Source: Reclinomonas americana ATCC 50394 (taxonomy: Eukaryota; Jakobida; Jakobea; Jakobida). From it: a stretch of DNA of 30,773 nt. How positions within the stretch are numbered: the first letter of the stretch is position 1; each line of letters begins with the position of its first letter. Made by a program: the position numbers and the translations under genes. Under the pieces are notes generated by a model. That model saw only the letters and a program-made list of their open reading frames with translations, was not told where the DNA came from and did not search any database. Positions 30,364 to 30,773 of the stretch are shown piece after piece. The stretch is from assembly GCA_048213135.1 (NCBI GenBank), contig PS015587.1, positions 5,105-35,877 of the forward strand, written 5' to 3'.

Positions 30364-30773
30364 TCCGTGTGCCACGGATTGACGGAGCCATAAAAGGGGG
30401 AGCCGCCATTGGGGGCCGATAGTGAATTCTGCAGCTTGCTGCGCATGCGCTCGAGTGCCGACTGCCGCGTCTCCAGCGACCGCAACCGGCCCTCCAGCTT
30501 GCCACGCATTCGCGCCTCCTCCTCCATCAATCGCTTGCTCTCCTCCAGATCGCTGTCCACCTTGGAGTTCCACGTGGACACAATGTCGTCATCTATCATA
30601 ACACACGCATGATGAGAACACAATACAACAGGAGAGAGTTGGGAAGAGATGAAAAATCGCCCACCAAGAGAGACACCCGACAGGCGGCTGAGGGATCTTG
30701 ACGGGCTCGAGCCACGCCGTCCGCCCAGCTTCTTCTGCATCTCCTCGCGCAATTCCTCCATCTCCTCCTCCAG
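30364..30773 (-). CDS. Partial coiled-coil protein, cut by window edge and gap
   Basis: On the minus strand two exons are visible. The first runs in from the window edge (LEEEMEELREEMQKKLGGRR, then a Ser/Arg-rich segment) to a GTGTCT donor near 30683. After a ~90-bp intron ending TTATGATAG, the second reads DDDIVSTWNSKVDSDLEESK, then MEEEARMRGKLEGRLRSLE, and ends SPFYGSVNPWHT at the gap. Charged heptads indicate a coiled coil. No ATG can be assigned as the true start. The family is unknown. It may be convergent with, or part of the same gene as, the plus-strand coiled-coil exon if the gap hides a misorientation. Confidence 0.6.

Noticed and set aside
27926-30382. Very long plus-strand open frame spanning two N-runs
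   Set aside because: Most of it is unknown bases and CT-rich repeats. Frame continuity across N-runs is meaningless.

Overview
This window is eukaryotic nuclear DNA from a draft assembly. It has three N-runs, many short introns of roughly 50-100 bp with GT...AG borders, and microsatellite-rich longer introns. The source is most likely a free-living flagellated protist. One gene is a recognisable IFT46 (intraflagellar transport), so the organism builds a cilium or flagellum. I cannot assign a lineage from sequence alone. There is no sign of prokaryotic operons, mobile elements, CRISPR arrays, rRNA or tRNA.

Layout, left to right: (1) a minus-strand WD40 protein, 261-1482; (2) a minus-strand FANCI orthologue, 1699-8410, about 32 coding exons and nearly complete apart from a small assembly gap; (3) a 272-bp divergent intergenic region holding two copies of a 36-bp direct repeat; (4) a plus-strand armadillo-like repeat protein with an acidic C-terminus, 8683-12222; (5) a plus-strand secreted, single-pass membrane subtilisin-like (S8) protease with extracellular beta-sandwich and cadherin-like modules and a long SPG-repeat cytoplasmic tail, 12712-20403; (6) a plus-strand coiled-coil protein of unknown function, 20612-21864; (7) a convergent minus-strand helical-repeat (TPR-like) protein, 21895-25376; (8) a 1.1-kb divergent intergenic region with decayed repeats; (9) plus-strand IFT46 from 26466, cut by an 866-bp gap; (10) two coiled-coil fragments in opposite orientation around a third gap.

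The genes do not form a pathway cluster. They are closely packed: the 3' ends of genes 6 and 7 are 30 bp apart and the FANCI start is 272 bp from its divergent neighbour.

Two observations stand out. The FANCI gene carries Leu at the position of the monoubiquitinated Lys of the human protein and lacks the SQ cluster that follows it. Second, at least fourteen introns across five genes begin GTTGCG and three more begin GTTGAG. These look like the ordinary GTGCGT/GTGAGT donors with one extra T, which suggests a bulged U1 pairing register.
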